A stretch of DNA of 45,646 nt. Source: an uncultured Bacteroidales bacterium (GTDB lineage: Bacteria > Bacteroidota > Bacteroidia > Bacteroidales > Bacteroidaceae). The notes below the pieces were generated by a model. The model ran no database searches. It was not told the DNA's origin and saw only the letters and a list, made by a program, of their open reading frames with translations. This document shows positions 15,474-24,785 of this stretch, piece after piece. The stretch spans positions 1 to 45,646 of the forward strand of contig CACYOC010000019.1 in the NCBI GenBank assembly GCA_902775975.1, read 5' to 3'. Position numbers and translations under genes: made by a program. Numbering within the stretch: position 1 is the stretch's first letter; every line of letters begins with the position of its first letter.

Positions 15474-18017
15474 GTGTCCAGTCAATTTTCACAAAAGGTA
15501 TCAGAAATCTTGGCGTTCTCACGAGAGGAAGCTAATCGTCTGGCCAGCCGTAGCGTAGGGCCAGAGCACCTGTTGTTGGGAATGTTGCGCATCAAAGATA
15601 GCACTGTGACAAACGTCTTCAACCGGCTGGACATCAACATACAGTCGGTGAAGACTGAATTAGAGCAACGAGTCCGAGAGAACGAGATAGGAACACCCAT
15701 TACCACTATGGAACTGGTGCTCAACGAAAAGGCCAGTAACATTCTTAAATTGGCTGTATTGGAGGCACGCCTGCAACACACACAACGAGTTGACGAGCAA
15801 CACTTGTTGCTGGCTATCTTACATGACCAAGTGGAAAATGGAGCAAAACAAGTATTAGAAATGAATAACATGAATTATGAAGACGCTTTAACCTTACTGA
15901 GTGTTAAAGATAGCGTCAGTAACGGAATAGGACTACCCGACGAGGATTTCGAGGAAGAGGAGGCTGACACTGGCACCAACTCTTCTAACAACAAGAGCGG
16001 GCCATCTGCAACTACGACCACTACTCAGCAACAGAAAGTCAAATCCAAGACTCCTGTACTGGACAGTTTTGGAACCGATTTGACAGAACAAGCAGCGTTG
16101 GGCAAGTTAGACCCTTGTGTAGGACGCGAGCGAGAAATACTGCGCGTGGTTGAGATTTTAGGCCGGCGCAAGAAGAACAATCCCATCCTTATTGGTGAAC
16201 CGGGAGTCGGTAAAAGTGCCATCGTTGAGGGACTGGCAGAAATGATTGTCATGCACCGCTGCTCGCCTACTCTGTTTAACAAGCGCATTATGACACTTGA
16301 TATGACAGGTGTTGTAGCTGGTACAAAATATCGAGGCCAATTTGAAGAGCGCATGAAAATGCTCGTCAAAGAACTTGAGCAAAATCCAGACACCATCATC
16401 TTCATCGACGAGATACATACACTCATAGGAGCAGGCTCGACTCCTGGCTCTATGGATGCTGCTAATATTCTGAAACCGGCATTGGCACGTGGCACAATTC
16501 AGTGCATTGGTGCCACAACCCTTGACGAGTATCGCAATAGCATTGAGAAAGATGGTGCCTTGGAGCGCCGATTCCAGAAAGTTCAAGTGGAACCAACCAC
16601 CAACGAAGAAACACTGGAAATCTTAAAGAATGTTCGCGGCAGATATGAATATCACCATCATGTCATCTATAGTGACGAAGCTCTTGAAGCATGTGTCAAA
16701 CTGACAGACCGATACGTTACAGATCGGTTTATGCCTGACAAAGCCATTGATGCCATGGACGAAGTTGGATCCCATCTCCATTTGCAGACTGCCAGTGTTC
16801 CACCTGAGATAGCAGAAAAAGAAAAGGAAATCAAGCAAGTTAAAGAGAAGAAACAACAGGCCGTAGGTAACCAAAACTTTGAACTGGCAGCAAGTTATCG
16901 TGACCGTGAGACTCAGTTAAACAGAGAACTGCAAGAACTGAATCGCAAGTGGCAGGACGGAGATGTTGATGTAAGACAGACTGTCAGTGCTGAGCAGGTG
17001 GCAGAAGTCGTATCCATGATGACTGGTGTTCCTGTTCAACGGATGGCACAAGAAGAAGGCATTCGACTCAAAGGAATGTCACAGGAGCTCAAGAGGCTTG
17101 TCATTGGTCAGGACAAAGCTATTGACAAGATGGTTCGAGCCATCCAGCGCAACCGTGTAGGACTGAAAGACCCCAATCATCCCATCGGTGCTTTCATGTT
17201 CCTCGGACCTACTGGTGTCGGAAAAACCTATCTGGCAAAAAAACTTGCCGAGTTTATGTTTGGCTCGCCAGATGCCTTGATTCGTGTTGACATGTCAGAA
17301 TACACTGAGTCATTTAACGTATCACGACTGATTGGTGCTCCTCCGGGCTATGTAGGGTATGAGGAAGGAGGCCAACTGACTGAACGAGTACGCCGCCATC
17401 CCTACTCCATTGTCCTTCTTGACGAAATCGAGAAAGCACATGGCAATGTGTTTAATCTGCTACTGCAAGTATTGGACGAAGGACGGCTGACTGATGGAAA
17501 CGGACGTTTCGTGGATTTCCGCAATACCGTCATCATCATGACATCTAATGCCGGTACACGACAGTTAAAGGATTTCGGACGTGGCGTAGGTTTCACCACT
17601 TCTTCATCTACCGCACTGGCTCTCGACGAGAAGGATAAGGAGCATGCACGTCAAATAGTACAGAAAGCACTATCCAAGCAGTTCTCTCCAGAGTTCCTGA
17701 ATCGTCTTGACGAGATTATCACCTTTGACCAATTGGATATTGATGCCATTAAGAAAATAATAGATGTAGAACTAAAAGGACTCTACAAGCGCATTGAGGA
17801 CTTAGGTTACACCATTGACCTTTCTGACGAAGCAAAGCAATTTGTCGCTGAAAAAGGTTATGACGTACAATATGGTGCCCGTCCACTAAAACGCGCCATC
17901 CAGTCGTATATCGAAGATGGTATTTCGGAACTAATCGTCAATGGCGATTTGCCTACCGATGCTACCATACATATCCGTAAAGAGGAAGGTAAAGAAGAAT
18001 TGTCGTTCACAGTGTGA
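15474..18017 (+). CDS. clpC: ATP-dependent Clp protease ATP-binding subunit ClpC
   Basis: A Hsp100 unfoldase that feeds substrates to ClpP. In order: N-terminal double Clp_N repeat (about residues 5-145), an acidic, Asn/Ser/Thr-rich linker (about 150-195), AAA+ domain 1 with Walker A GEPGVGKS (about 241-248), a short coiled-coil middle domain (about 445-490), AAA+ domain 2 with Walker A GPTGVGKT (about 578-585) and the C-terminal domain. A VGF tripeptide in GRGVGFTT fits the ClpP-docking loop. I prefer the GTG at 15474 (848 residues), which gives an N-terminus SSQFSQKVSEIL like other ClpC proteins; a TTG 12 bp upstream is the alternative. The sigma-54 promoter is its main regulatory feature. 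Confidence 0.93.
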   Translation: MSSQFSQKVSEILAFSREEANRLASRSVGPEHLLLGMLRIKDSTVTNVFNRLDINIQSVKTELEQRVRENEIGTPITTMELVLNEKASNILKLAVLEARLQHTQRVDEQHLLLAILHDQVENGAKQVLEMNNMNYEDALTLLSVKDSVSNGIGLPDEDFEEEEADTGTNSSNNKSGPSATTTTTQQQKVKSKTPVLDSFGTDLTEQAALGKLDPCVGREREILRVVEILGRRKKNNPILIGEPGVGKSAIVEGLAEMIVMHRCSPTLFNKRIMTLDMTGVVAGTKYRGQFEERMKMLVKELEQNPDTIIFIDEIHTLIGAGSTPGSMDAANILKPALARGTIQCIGATTLDEYRNSIEKDGALERRFQKVQVEPTTNEETLEILKNVRGRYEYHHHVIYSDEALEACVKLTDRYVTDRFMPDKAIDAMDEVGSHLHLQTASVPPEIAEKEKEIKQVKEKKQQAVGNQNFELAASYRDRETQLNRELQELNRKWQDGDVDVRQTVSAEQVAEVVSMMTGVPVQRMAQEEGIRLKGMSQELKRLVIGQDKAIDKMVRAIQRNRVGLKDPNHPIGAFMFLGPTGVGKTYLAKKLAEFMFGSPDALIRVDMSEYTESFNVSRLIGAPPGYVGYEEGGQLTERVRRHPYSIVLLDEIEKAHGNVFNLLLQVLDEGRLTDGNGRFVDFRNTVIIMTSNAGTRQLKDFGRGVGFTTSSSTALALDEKDKEHARQIVQKALSKQFSPEFLNRLDEIITFDQLDIDAIKKIIDVELKGLYKRIEDLGYTIDLSDEAKQFVAEKGYDVQYGARPLKRAIQSYIEDGISELIVNGDLPTDATIHIRKEEGKEELSFTV

Positions 18018-18035
18018 GCGGCAATTCTTCTTTTT
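17994..18035 (+). terminator. Intrinsic terminator overlapping the clpC stop codon
   Basis: GAAGAATTG (17994-18002) pairs with CAATTCTTC (18022-18030), and the inner bases TTCAC and GTGAG also pair, followed by TTTTT (18031-18035). The 5' arm lies inside the coding region and the stop codon is in the hairpin. Confidence 0.85.
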
Positions 18036-18094
18036 GTAGAACACTTATATTTTGCTTCCTTTTTGTTCTCGTACACATATAACCTGACACTTTA

Positions 18095-18130
18095 TGTCAC
18101 TTTTGCTTGATTTATATCAATAAAGTGACA
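18095..18130 (+). promoter_or_regulatory. Nested palindromic operator upstream of gdhA, FNR/CRP-type core
   Basis: The inner palindrome TTGAT-TTAT-ATCAA (18107-18120) is identical to the consensus of FNR-type regulators (TTGAT-N4-ATCAA). It sits inside an outer perfect 9-bp inverted repeat, TGTCACTTT (18095-18103) and AAAGTGACA (18122-18130). A further half site, TGACAC, lies at 18085-18090. The core is about 90 bp upstream of the predicted gdhA start, a spacing used by class I activators of the CRP/FNR family. Which regulator binds is inferred, not known. Confidence 0.65.
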
Positions 18131-18166
18131 AAACGTAAGCGTTTCCGATATTTTTATAATAAAATG

Positions 18167-18198
18167 TTTGGTTTTTATGAGTTTTTACTTTAATTTTG
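18167..18198 (+). promoter_or_regulatory. gdhA promoter
   Basis: TTTG (18167-18170) and TAATTTTG (18191-18198) are 20 bp apart, an ideal Bacteroidetes promoter, 56 bp before the gdhA ATG. Confidence 0.8.
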
Positions 18199-18254
18199 CA
18201 TGCAGAAAAAGAAAACAATACAAACATTAGTCTAACAATTAAAGGAAAAAGATT

Positions 18255-19592
18255 ATGAATGCAGCAAAAGTTGTAGAAGATCTGAAGCAGAGATTTCCCA
18301 ATGAGCCTGAGTACATCCAGGCCGTAAGTCAGGTACTTCCCACTATTGAGGAAGAGTACAACAAGCACCCCGAGTTTGAGAAGGCCAATCTGATTGAGCG
18401 CCTTTGCATTCCCGATCGTGTCTATGAGTTCCGTATCACATGGGTTGACGACCAGGGAAAAGTCCAGACCAACATGGGTTATCGTATTCAGCACAATAAC
18501 GCCATTGGTCCGTACAAAGGCGGTCTGCGTTATCACAAGAGCGTAAATCTGGGTATTCTGAAGTTCCTCGCTTTCGAACAGACCTTCAAGAACTCACTGA
18601 CTACACTTCCCATGGGTGGTGCTAAAGGAGGTTCTGACTTCTCTCCTCGTGGCAAGAGTGACGCAGAGGTGATGCGTTTCTGTCAGGCATTCATGAACGA
18701 GTTGTATCGTGTAATCGGTCCTGACGAGGACGTTCCCGCTGGTGATATAGGTGTTGGTGGTCGTGAGGTAGGTTACCTCTTCGGACAGTATAAGAAGTTG
18801 ACTCACCAATTCCAGGGTGTTTTGACCGGTAAGGGTATTCCCTTCGGTGGTTCACTCATCCGTCCTGAGGCTACCGGTTACGGTTGTGTATATTTCCTGA
18901 ATTCCATGCTGCAGACCCGCAACATTGACATCAAGGGTAAGAAAGTCCTGATTTCCGGTTCTGGTAATGTTGCTCAGTATGCTACCGAGAAGTGCATTCA
19001 GCTGGGTGCTATTCCCTTGACGCTGTCTGATTCTGACGGTTACATCTACGATCCCGATGGTATTGATGCTGACAAGTTGGCATTTGTAAAAGAGCTGAAG
19101 AACATTGAGCGTGGTCGTATCAAGGAATACGCCGAAGAATATCCCAATGCTGTTTATCACGCTGGCGAGCGTCCTTGGCATGAGAAGGCAGATATTGCCC
19201 TGCCTTGCGCTACTCAGAACGAGATCAACGGCGAGCAGGCTCAGGCCCTGATTAACAATGGTGTCATCGCTGTTGCTGAGGGTGCTAACATGCCTTCTCT
19301 GCCTGAAGCTATTAAGATTTTCCAGGATGCCAAGATTCTGTATGCTCCTGGTAAGGCTTCTAACGCCGGTGGTGTATCAGTCAGTGGTTTGGAGATGTCT
19401 CAGAACTCAGAGCGTCTGAGCTGGACAGCCGAAGAGGTTGACAACTACCTGAAGCGCATCATGAATGACATTCACGAGAACTGTGTGAAGTATGGAACGC
19501 AAGCTGATGGCTATATTAACTATGTTAAGGGTGCTAACGTTGCAGGTTTCATGAAGGTTGCAAGTGCTATGATGTCTCAGGGCATCGTCTAA
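18255..19592 (+). CDS. gdhA: NADP-type glutamate dehydrogenase
   Basis: It interconverts 2-oxoglutarate + ammonia and glutamate, the main ammonium assimilation route in gut Bacteroidales at high ammonia. The 445-residue length fits the hexameric small GDH family. Visible: PYKGGLRYHKSV (86-97), the glutamate-dehydrogenase active-site segment LPMGGAKGGSDF with the catalytic lysine K124, PAGDIGVGGREVGYLFGQY, and a Rossmann fold with SGSGNVAQY. The length and motifs suggest NADP specificity; the cofactor is inferred. It is monocistronic, with its own promoter, an upstream palindromic operator and a terminator. Confidence 0.96.
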   Translation: MNAAKVVEDLKQRFPNEPEYIQAVSQVLPTIEEEYNKHPEFEKANLIERLCIPDRVYEFRITWVDDQGKVQTNMGYRIQHNNAIGPYKGGLRYHKSVNLGILKFLAFEQTFKNSLTTLPMGGAKGGSDFSPRGKSDAEVMRFCQAFMNELYRVIGPDEDVPAGDIGVGGREVGYLFGQYKKLTHQFQGVLTGKGIPFGGSLIRPEATGYGCVYFLNSMLQTRNIDIKGKKVLISGSGNVAQYATEKCIQLGAIPLTLSDSDGYIYDPDGIDADKLAFVKELKNIERGRIKEYAEEYPNAVYHAGERPWHEKADIALPCATQNEINGEQAQALINNGVIAVAEGANMPSLPEAIKIFQDAKILYAPGKASNAGGVSVSGLEMSQNSERLSWTAEEVDNYLKRIMNDIHENCVKYGTQADGYINYVKGANVAGFMKVASAMMSQGIV

Positions 19593-19629
19593 TTTAGTCC
19601 CAACACGAAAACATATTTATAAATCGTTC

Positions 19630-19670
19630 GAGTGCGATGTTCTTCCAAGGAACATCGCACTCTTTCTTTC
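19630..19670 (+). terminator. Intrinsic terminator of gdhA
   Basis: GAGTGCGATGTTC (19630-19642) pairs perfectly with GAACATCGCACTC (19650-19662) around a 7-nt loop and is followed by TTTCTTTC. Confidence 0.9.
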
Positions 19671-19689
19671 TCGCAGGGGCATACAACAT

Positions 19690-19724
19690 AAAAATCGCCT
19701 CCATTCTTGGATAAACGGAGGCGA
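19690..19724 (-). terminator. Intrinsic terminator of the ATP synthase operon
   Basis: Read on the minus strand, TCGCCTCC (19717-19724) pairs with GGAGGCGA (19695-19702), followed by TTTTT (19690-19694). It lies 22 bp behind the atpG stop codon and faces the gdhA terminator. Confidence 0.87.
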
Positions 19725-19745
19725 ATTATAAATTGAGAATTTCCA

Positions 19746-20717
19746 TTAGTTGTTGATGCTGCCACCCACAATGTCGAGCAGTTCACTGGTAATTGCCTGC
19801 TGGCGACTCTTGTTATATTGAAGGTTCAACTGGCGCAGCAACTCATCAGCATTGTCTGTAGCAGTCTGCATAGCGACCATGCGTGCTGCATGTTCCGATG
19901 CTACGCTGTCGAGCAGGGCTGTATAGAGCATGAGATGAGCCAACTTAGGCAACAACAGAGAGAGCACCGTGTTCATGTCAGGCTCTACGATAAAGTTATC
20001 GTTCAATGGTGCTGCTTCGCCTTCCTTCTTGGCCTGCTGACCACGACGTTTCTTCTTCAGATAGTCCTGTGCCTTCTTGGTGACAACATTAGTCGTCAGG
20101 TCACGCTCATGGTCACGCTCTAACTCACTCTCTAAATCAATAGGCAGGAACTGCTTATTGGTAAGTATCTGCGAGCCGGCAGACTTGAAATGGTGGTAGA
20201 TTATCTCCACACGGTCCACCTCACCATTGGCAAATTTCGTGCCTAACTCCATAGCCAAGTCAATACATTTCTGCACATTAGGATGGTCGATAAGTTCCGC
20301 ACAGTCACACTTAACATCGTAACCCAACTTACGGGCTTTCTCTGTCACCTTACGACCGATTGGATACACCTCTACACTACCCTCGCCCAACTCAGCAGTA
20401 TATGCTTCGACGGTGCGTTGCATGAGTTTGATGACGTTGGCATTGAAACCGCCGCAAAGCGACGAGTTGCTAGAGAATACCACCAATGCCACGCGCCGTA
20501 CGGGACGTTCTTGGTCGAACACCGTCTGTGCCTCTGCCTCGGAAGCGAGGAACGACTTGAGAATGTGTTCCAACATAGTCTCGTAGGGCAGCATGTTTTG
20601 GATAGCCACCTGAGCATGATGCAACTTGCTGCTGGCCACCATTTTCATGGCAGAGGTTATCTTGCGCGTCGAGTTGACGGAGGCAATGCGACCTTTGATT
20701 TCTTTTAATGATGGCAT
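19746..20717 (-). CDS. atpG: ATP synthase F1 subunit gamma
   Basis: The rotating central stalk of F1, which transmits rotation of the c-ring to the catalytic sites. The conserved N-terminal helix (PSLKEIKGRIASVNSTRKITSAM) and the C-terminal helix (NADELLRQLNLQYNKSRQQAITSELLDI) are intact. At 323 residues it is longer than E. coli gamma (about 287). The extra length includes a charged, Lys/Arg-rich insertion around residues 205-250. It is the last gene of the operon, with its start 6 bp behind the atpA stop. Confidence 0.96.
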   Translation of the reverse strand: MPSLKEIKGRIASVNSTRKITSAMKMVASSKLHHAQVAIQNMLPYETMLEHILKSFLASEAEAQTVFDQERPVRRVALVVFSSNSSLCGGFNANVIKLMQRTVEAYTAELGEGSVEVYPIGRKVTEKARKLGYDVKCDCAELIDHPNVQKCIDLAMELGTKFANGEVDRVEIIYHHFKSAGSQILTNKQFLPIDLESELERDHERDLTTNVVTKKAQDYLKKKRRGQQAKKEGEAAPLNDNFIVEPDMNTVLSLLLPKLAHLMLYTALLDSVASEHAARMVAMQTATDNADELLRQLNLQYNKSRQQAITSELLDIVGGSINN

Positions 20718-20723
20718 AGGCGT

Positions 20724-22310
20724 TTACTTCTTGAACGTTCCGGCGATATCGGCCATTACAGCCTCGATCTTTGCGGTTGTGTCGTCATCAATCTTTCCGG
20801 CAGCCAGTGTCTCAATGACTTCGGGAGCCGAGGAGCGCAACTTGTCCAGGAACTGATTCTGACAGTTACGAACCTGATCAATGGGAACCTCGCGCATCAG
20901 ACCATGTACACCGCAATACAGGATGGCAATCTGCTCGCCAACAGGCATGGGTGAATATTGGGGCTGAATGAGCAGCTGGTTATTCTTTCGACCACGGTCA
21001 AGGGTCATGGCTGTCACGGCATCCATATCGCTGGAGAACTTAGAGAAAGCCTCAAGCTCACGATACTGTGCCTGGTCAATCTTCAGTGTACCAGCCACTT
21101 TCTTCATTGACTTAATCTGTGCCGAACCACCTACACGAGACACCGAAATACCTACGTTGATGGCAGGACGGAAGCCCTGGTTGAAGAGGTCGCTCTCCAA
21201 GAATATCTGACCGTCAGTAATAGAAATCACGTTTGTCGGGATGTATGCAGACACGTCACCAGCCTGAGTCTCGATGATAGGCAGAGCAGTGAGAGATCCA
21301 CCACCTTTCACATGACCTTTCATGCATTCTGGCAGGTCGTTCATCTGCTCGGCAACCTCCTGCTGTTCATTCATCTTGGCAGCACGCTCCAAGAGACGAG
21401 AATGCAGGTAGAATACGTCACCAGGATAAGCCTCACGTCCAGACGGACGACGCAGAATCAGTGACACCTCACGGTATGCTACGGCCTGTTTTGACAGGTC
21501 ATCATAGACAACCAATGCAGGCAGACCTCTGTCACGGAAGTACTCACCGATAGCGGCTCCAGCGAAGGGAGCATAGTACTGCATGGCAGCAGGATCTGCA
21601 GCAGTAGCAGCCACAACGATGGTGTAAGGCATTGCACCGTGTTCTTTCAAAGTCTGAACGAGCGTTGCCACAGTACTTGCTTTCTGACCGATGGCTACAT
21701 AGATACAATAGACAGGCTTTCCTGCCTCATAGAAACTTTTCTGGTTGATGATGGTATCAACAGCAATAGCCGTCTTACCTGTCTGACGGTCACCGATAAT
21801 AAGCTCACGCTGACCACGACCGATAGGAATCATCGAGTCGATAGCTTTCAAGCCAGTCTGCAGCGGCTCTTTCACGGGCTGACGATAAATCACACCGGGA
21901 GCCTTTCGGTCCAGTGGCATCTCAAAAGCATCTTTCAGGTCGATGTCGCCACGTCCGTCAACAGCCTGTCCGAGTGGATTGATCACGCGGCCAAGCATGT
22001 TGTCGTTGACACGGATGGAGGCAATACGCTTGGTGCGCTTCACCACCATACCTTCCTTGATGCCCGAGGTATTACCCAGCAGCACGCAGCCTACATTGTC
22101 TTCCTCGAGGTTCATCACGATAGCCATCGTACCGTTTTCGAACTCCAGCAACTCGCTAGCCTCGGCATTACGAAGACCATAGATACGTGCCACGCCATCG
22201 CTGACGGTAAGTACAGTACCTACTTCATCAAACTGCTCAGCATTCTGAATGCCCTTCAGCTGGTCGATAAGTACCTGACTGACTTCGCTTGGTTTAATTT
22301 TATCTGACAT
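20724..22310 (-). CDS. atpA: ATP synthase F1 subunit alpha
   Basis: The non-catalytic nucleotide-binding subunit of the F1 hexamer. It has 528 residues with Walker A GDRQTGKT (173-180), the family segment [16 protein letters not shown] and the arginine-finger region [13 protein letters not shown]. The N-terminus ([18 protein letters not shown]) is the part that contacts delta. It lies between atpH and atpG on the minus strand. Confidence 0.97.
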   Translation of the reverse strand: MSDKIKPSEVSQVLIDQLKGIQNAEQFDEVGTVLTVSDGVARIYGLRNAEASELLEFENGTMAIVMNLEEDNVGCVLLGNTSGIKEGMVVKRTKRIASIRVNDNMLGRVINPLGQAVDGRGDIDLKDAFEMPLDRKAPGVIYRQPVKEPLQTGLKAIDSMIPIGRGQRELIIGDRQTGKTAIAVDTIINQKSFYEAGKPVYCIYVAIGQKASTVATLVQTLKEHGAMPYTIVVAATAADPAAMQYYAPFAGAAIGEYFRDRGLPALVVYDDLSKQAVAYREVSLILRRPSGREAYPGDVFYLHSRLLERAAKMNEQQEVAEQMNDLPECMKGHVKGGGSLTALPIIETQAGDVSAYIPTNVISITDGQIFLESDLFNQGFRPAINVGISVSRVGGSAQIKSMKKVAGTLKIDQAQYRELEAFSKFSSDMDAVTAMTLDRGRKNNQLLIQPQYSPMPVGEQIAILYCGVHGLMREVPIDQVRNCQNQFLDKLRSSAPEVIETLAAGKIDDDTTAKIEAVMADIAGTFKK

Positions 22311-22360
22311 TTGTTTTCTTTTTATTCGTTATTGCGTTGTAACGTTTGACGTTATGACGC

Positions 22361-22897
22361 CTATTTACTTAACTGTATGAGTATAGAATTGAGTTTTGTC
22401 TTGACACTGGCATCCATACGATACGTATCATATTCCAATATGAATCCGCCAATGATGTCGGGATCAATCTCTGTTTCAAACTCTACAGTACCTTGAGTAT
22501 TCTTCTCGACCAAGTGACGCATCTTCTGCTCAGTCTGAGCCGAGACACGTGCAGCAGTGGTGAGTTTTCCTCGGATGAGATTCTTCTGCTTGCGGTAGAG
22601 CGTGACATACGAATTAGCAATAAACTGCATTACCGTCTCGCGGTCTTCCTTCAGCACGAGGCTGATGAACGAACGCGTAAGCTCAGCAGCCTTCTCGCCG
22701 GCGGCAGCCTCCAGCAGAGCCTGCTTTTTTTCTTTGGGAAGCATGGGCCCTGCGATGGTATGACGCAACTGCGGCACTTCGATGTAGCTCTGTGCCACGG
22801 TCATCATGTCATGATAGACCTGATCTTCGAGCTTAGCATCGGTAGCCGTGCGGAGCAGTGCTCTCGCATATCTCGTCGATATTACTCCGATATCCAT
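22361..22897 (-). CDS. atpH: ATP synthase F1 subunit delta
   Basis: The peripheral-stalk subunit that holds the F1 head to the b dimer (OSCP homologue). It has 178 residues, the usual length. The N-terminal helical domain begins ISTRYARALL, and the C-terminal region includes the family hallmark IDPDIIGGFILEYDTYRMDASVK. It lies between atpF and atpA, its stop 50 bp before atpA. Confidence 0.94.
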   Translation of the reverse strand: MDIGVISTRYARALLRTATDAKLEDQVYHDMMTVAQSYIEVPQLRHTIAGPMLPKEKKQALLEAAAGEKAAELTRSFISLVLKEDRETVMQFIANSYVTLYRKQKNLIRGKLTTAARVSAQTEQKMRHLVEKNTQGTVEFETEIDPDIIGGFILEYDTYRMDASVKTKLNSILIQLSK

Positions 22898-22912
22898 ACG
22901 CGCACCTTATTA

Positions 22913-23425
22913 TTAATTAGCAGAAACACCATCCAGCATGCGGTCTATCAAGTCCATCTGCGACTTGTCGTCACGGAGGTTCTGACGGAGCACCTTCTCG
23001 GCAATGTCAACACTCAGGATTGCCACCTGCTTACGAATGTCAGCAATGGCAGCTTTCTTCTCCTGTTCGATGGTTGCCTTGGCTTCCTCTAACAGTCGAG
23101 CGCCTTCTGTGCGAGCCTTCTGCTGAGCCTGCTCCACGATAGCGTCGCGCGTCTCAGCGGCCTCCTTCAGTATCTGAGCCTGTTTCTCGCGTGCCTCCTG
23201 CAAGATGGACTCACCTTCCTGTTGGATATTGGCCAGACGCTCCTCAGCCTCCTTTGCCTTGCCCAGACTTTCGTTGATATAGCGGTTGCGCTCCTCCACC
23301 ATACCTACGATGGCTGGGAACCCCCACTTTGCAAGACAGAAGAAGATTACCAAGAACGCCAGAAGCATCCAGAACAAGAGTCCTATGTCAGGCGTCAGGA
23401 TTGCTGGTAATTGAGTGAAATCCAT
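22913..23425 (-). CDS. atpF: ATP synthase Fo subunit b
   Basis: The peripheral-stalk dimer subunit. It has 170 residues with one N-terminal membrane helix (about 12-32, LLFWMLLAFLVIFFCL) followed by a long charged coiled coil (about 40-150) rich in Ala, Glu, Gln and Lys. The start is 13 bp behind the atpE stop. Confidence 0.94.
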   Translation of the reverse strand: MDFTQLPAILTPDIGLLFWMLLAFLVIFFCLAKWGFPAIVGMVEERNRYINESLGKAKEAEERLANIQQEGESILQEAREKQAQILKEAAETRDAIVEQAQQKARTEGARLLEEAKATIEQEKKAAIADIRKQVAILSVDIAEKVLRQNLRDDKSQMDLIDRMLDGVSAN

Positions 23426-23438
23426 TTGCTAAACGGTT

Positions 23439-23714
<276 letters not shown>

Positions 23715-23735
23715 TTAATTTCTGAAATTTATTGT

Positions 23736-24761
23736 TTATTCGTGTTCCTTGTGTGCCAAACCGATAAATACGGCACTCAGCATGGTAAATACGTATGCCT
23801 GCACAAAAGCTACCAGCAGTTCCAGTGCGTTCATGAACAGCAGCATGATGGCACTGAAGATGTTCAGTCCTGTACCCATGGCAGGTCCCAGTGTCCATCC
23901 TAAGAAGATGACGCAGGTGAAAGCCAGTATCATAGCGTGTCCCGCCATCATATTGGCAAAGAGACGGATCATGAGTGCAAAAGGCTTTGTAAACACGCCA
24001 AAGAGTTCTATGGCTGGCATGATAGGAATCGCTTTCAGGAAAATAGGTACATCGGGCCAGAAGATTTCCTTCCAATACTCTCTGTTACCAAAGAGGTTTA
24101 CCGCCAGGAATGTACATACTGCCAGGAAGAACGTGATGTTGATGTTACCGGTCACGTTCGATCCACCTGGGAAGATAGGAATCAGTCCCAACATGTTGGT
24201 GAAGAAGATGAAGAAGAACACTGTCAGCAAGTACGGAGCGTACTTCTTATAGTGCTTCTCACCTATTGACGACTTGATGACGTCATCGTTGATCATCATC
24301 ACCAGCATCTCCACAGCACCCACGAAGCCTTTGGGAGCCTCACTGGTCTTGTCACGTTTCTTGTACCAGCGAGCACAGCTGAGGAAAACTATCAGCAACA
24401 AAGCCACCACAATCCATATCTGCAGGACGTTGCGGGTAATGCTCAAGTCCAATGGACGCTCGGTGGTACCGTCTGCCATACGCTCATAAATCTTGCCGTG
24501 AGCTTCCTCGTTGAAGAAGAAGTTGCCGGGCAGCGACTGTGCCGTACAGCAATGCCACTCACCAGTCTCGCCGCTACGTATAATAATAGGTAGCGGGATG
24601 CTGATGTCGCTGACGATATGCCATTCATAGGTATCTGCCAAGTGATGTAGCACTATCTCGGGGATGTCCAACGCCTCGCCCTCTTTCTGCTCATTGGCCA
24701 TCAGTGGCAACGGCATCAGTGCCATCATCAGCAGGATACATATAGACTTTAATTGTTTCAT
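23736..24761 (-). CDS. atpB: ATP synthase Fo subunit a with periplasmic N-terminal extension
   Basis: The stator subunit that forms the two proton half-channels. The essential arginine is R266 in MIRLFANMMAGH. At 341 residues it is longer than E. coli a (271). The extra part is N-terminal: a signal-peptide-like sequence (1-22) and a soluble region of about 85 residues (23-108, containing a CC pair) before the first membrane helix of the core (about 112-130). This extension is a Bacteroidetes trait. It has five to six membrane helices in the core and lies upstream of atpE. Confidence 0.95.
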   Translation of the reverse strand: MKQLKSICILLMMALMPLPLMANEQKEGEALDIPEIVLHHLADTYEWHIVSDISIPLPIIIRSGETGEWHCCTAQSLPGNFFFNEEAHGKIYERMADGTTERPLDLSITRNVLQIWIVVALLLIVFLSCARWYKKRDKTSEAPKGFVGAVEMLVMMINDDVIKSSIGEKHYKKYAPYLLTVFFFIFFTNMLGLIPIFPGGSNVTGNINITFFLAVCTFLAVNLFGNREYWKEIFWPDVPIFLKAIPIMPAIELFGVFTKPFALMIRLFANMMAGHAMILAFTCVIFLGWTLGPAMGTGLNIFSAIMLLFMNALELLVAFVQAYVFTMLSAVFIGLAHKEHE

Positions 24762-24785
24762 TATAATCAGTTGGTTTTTAACTCA

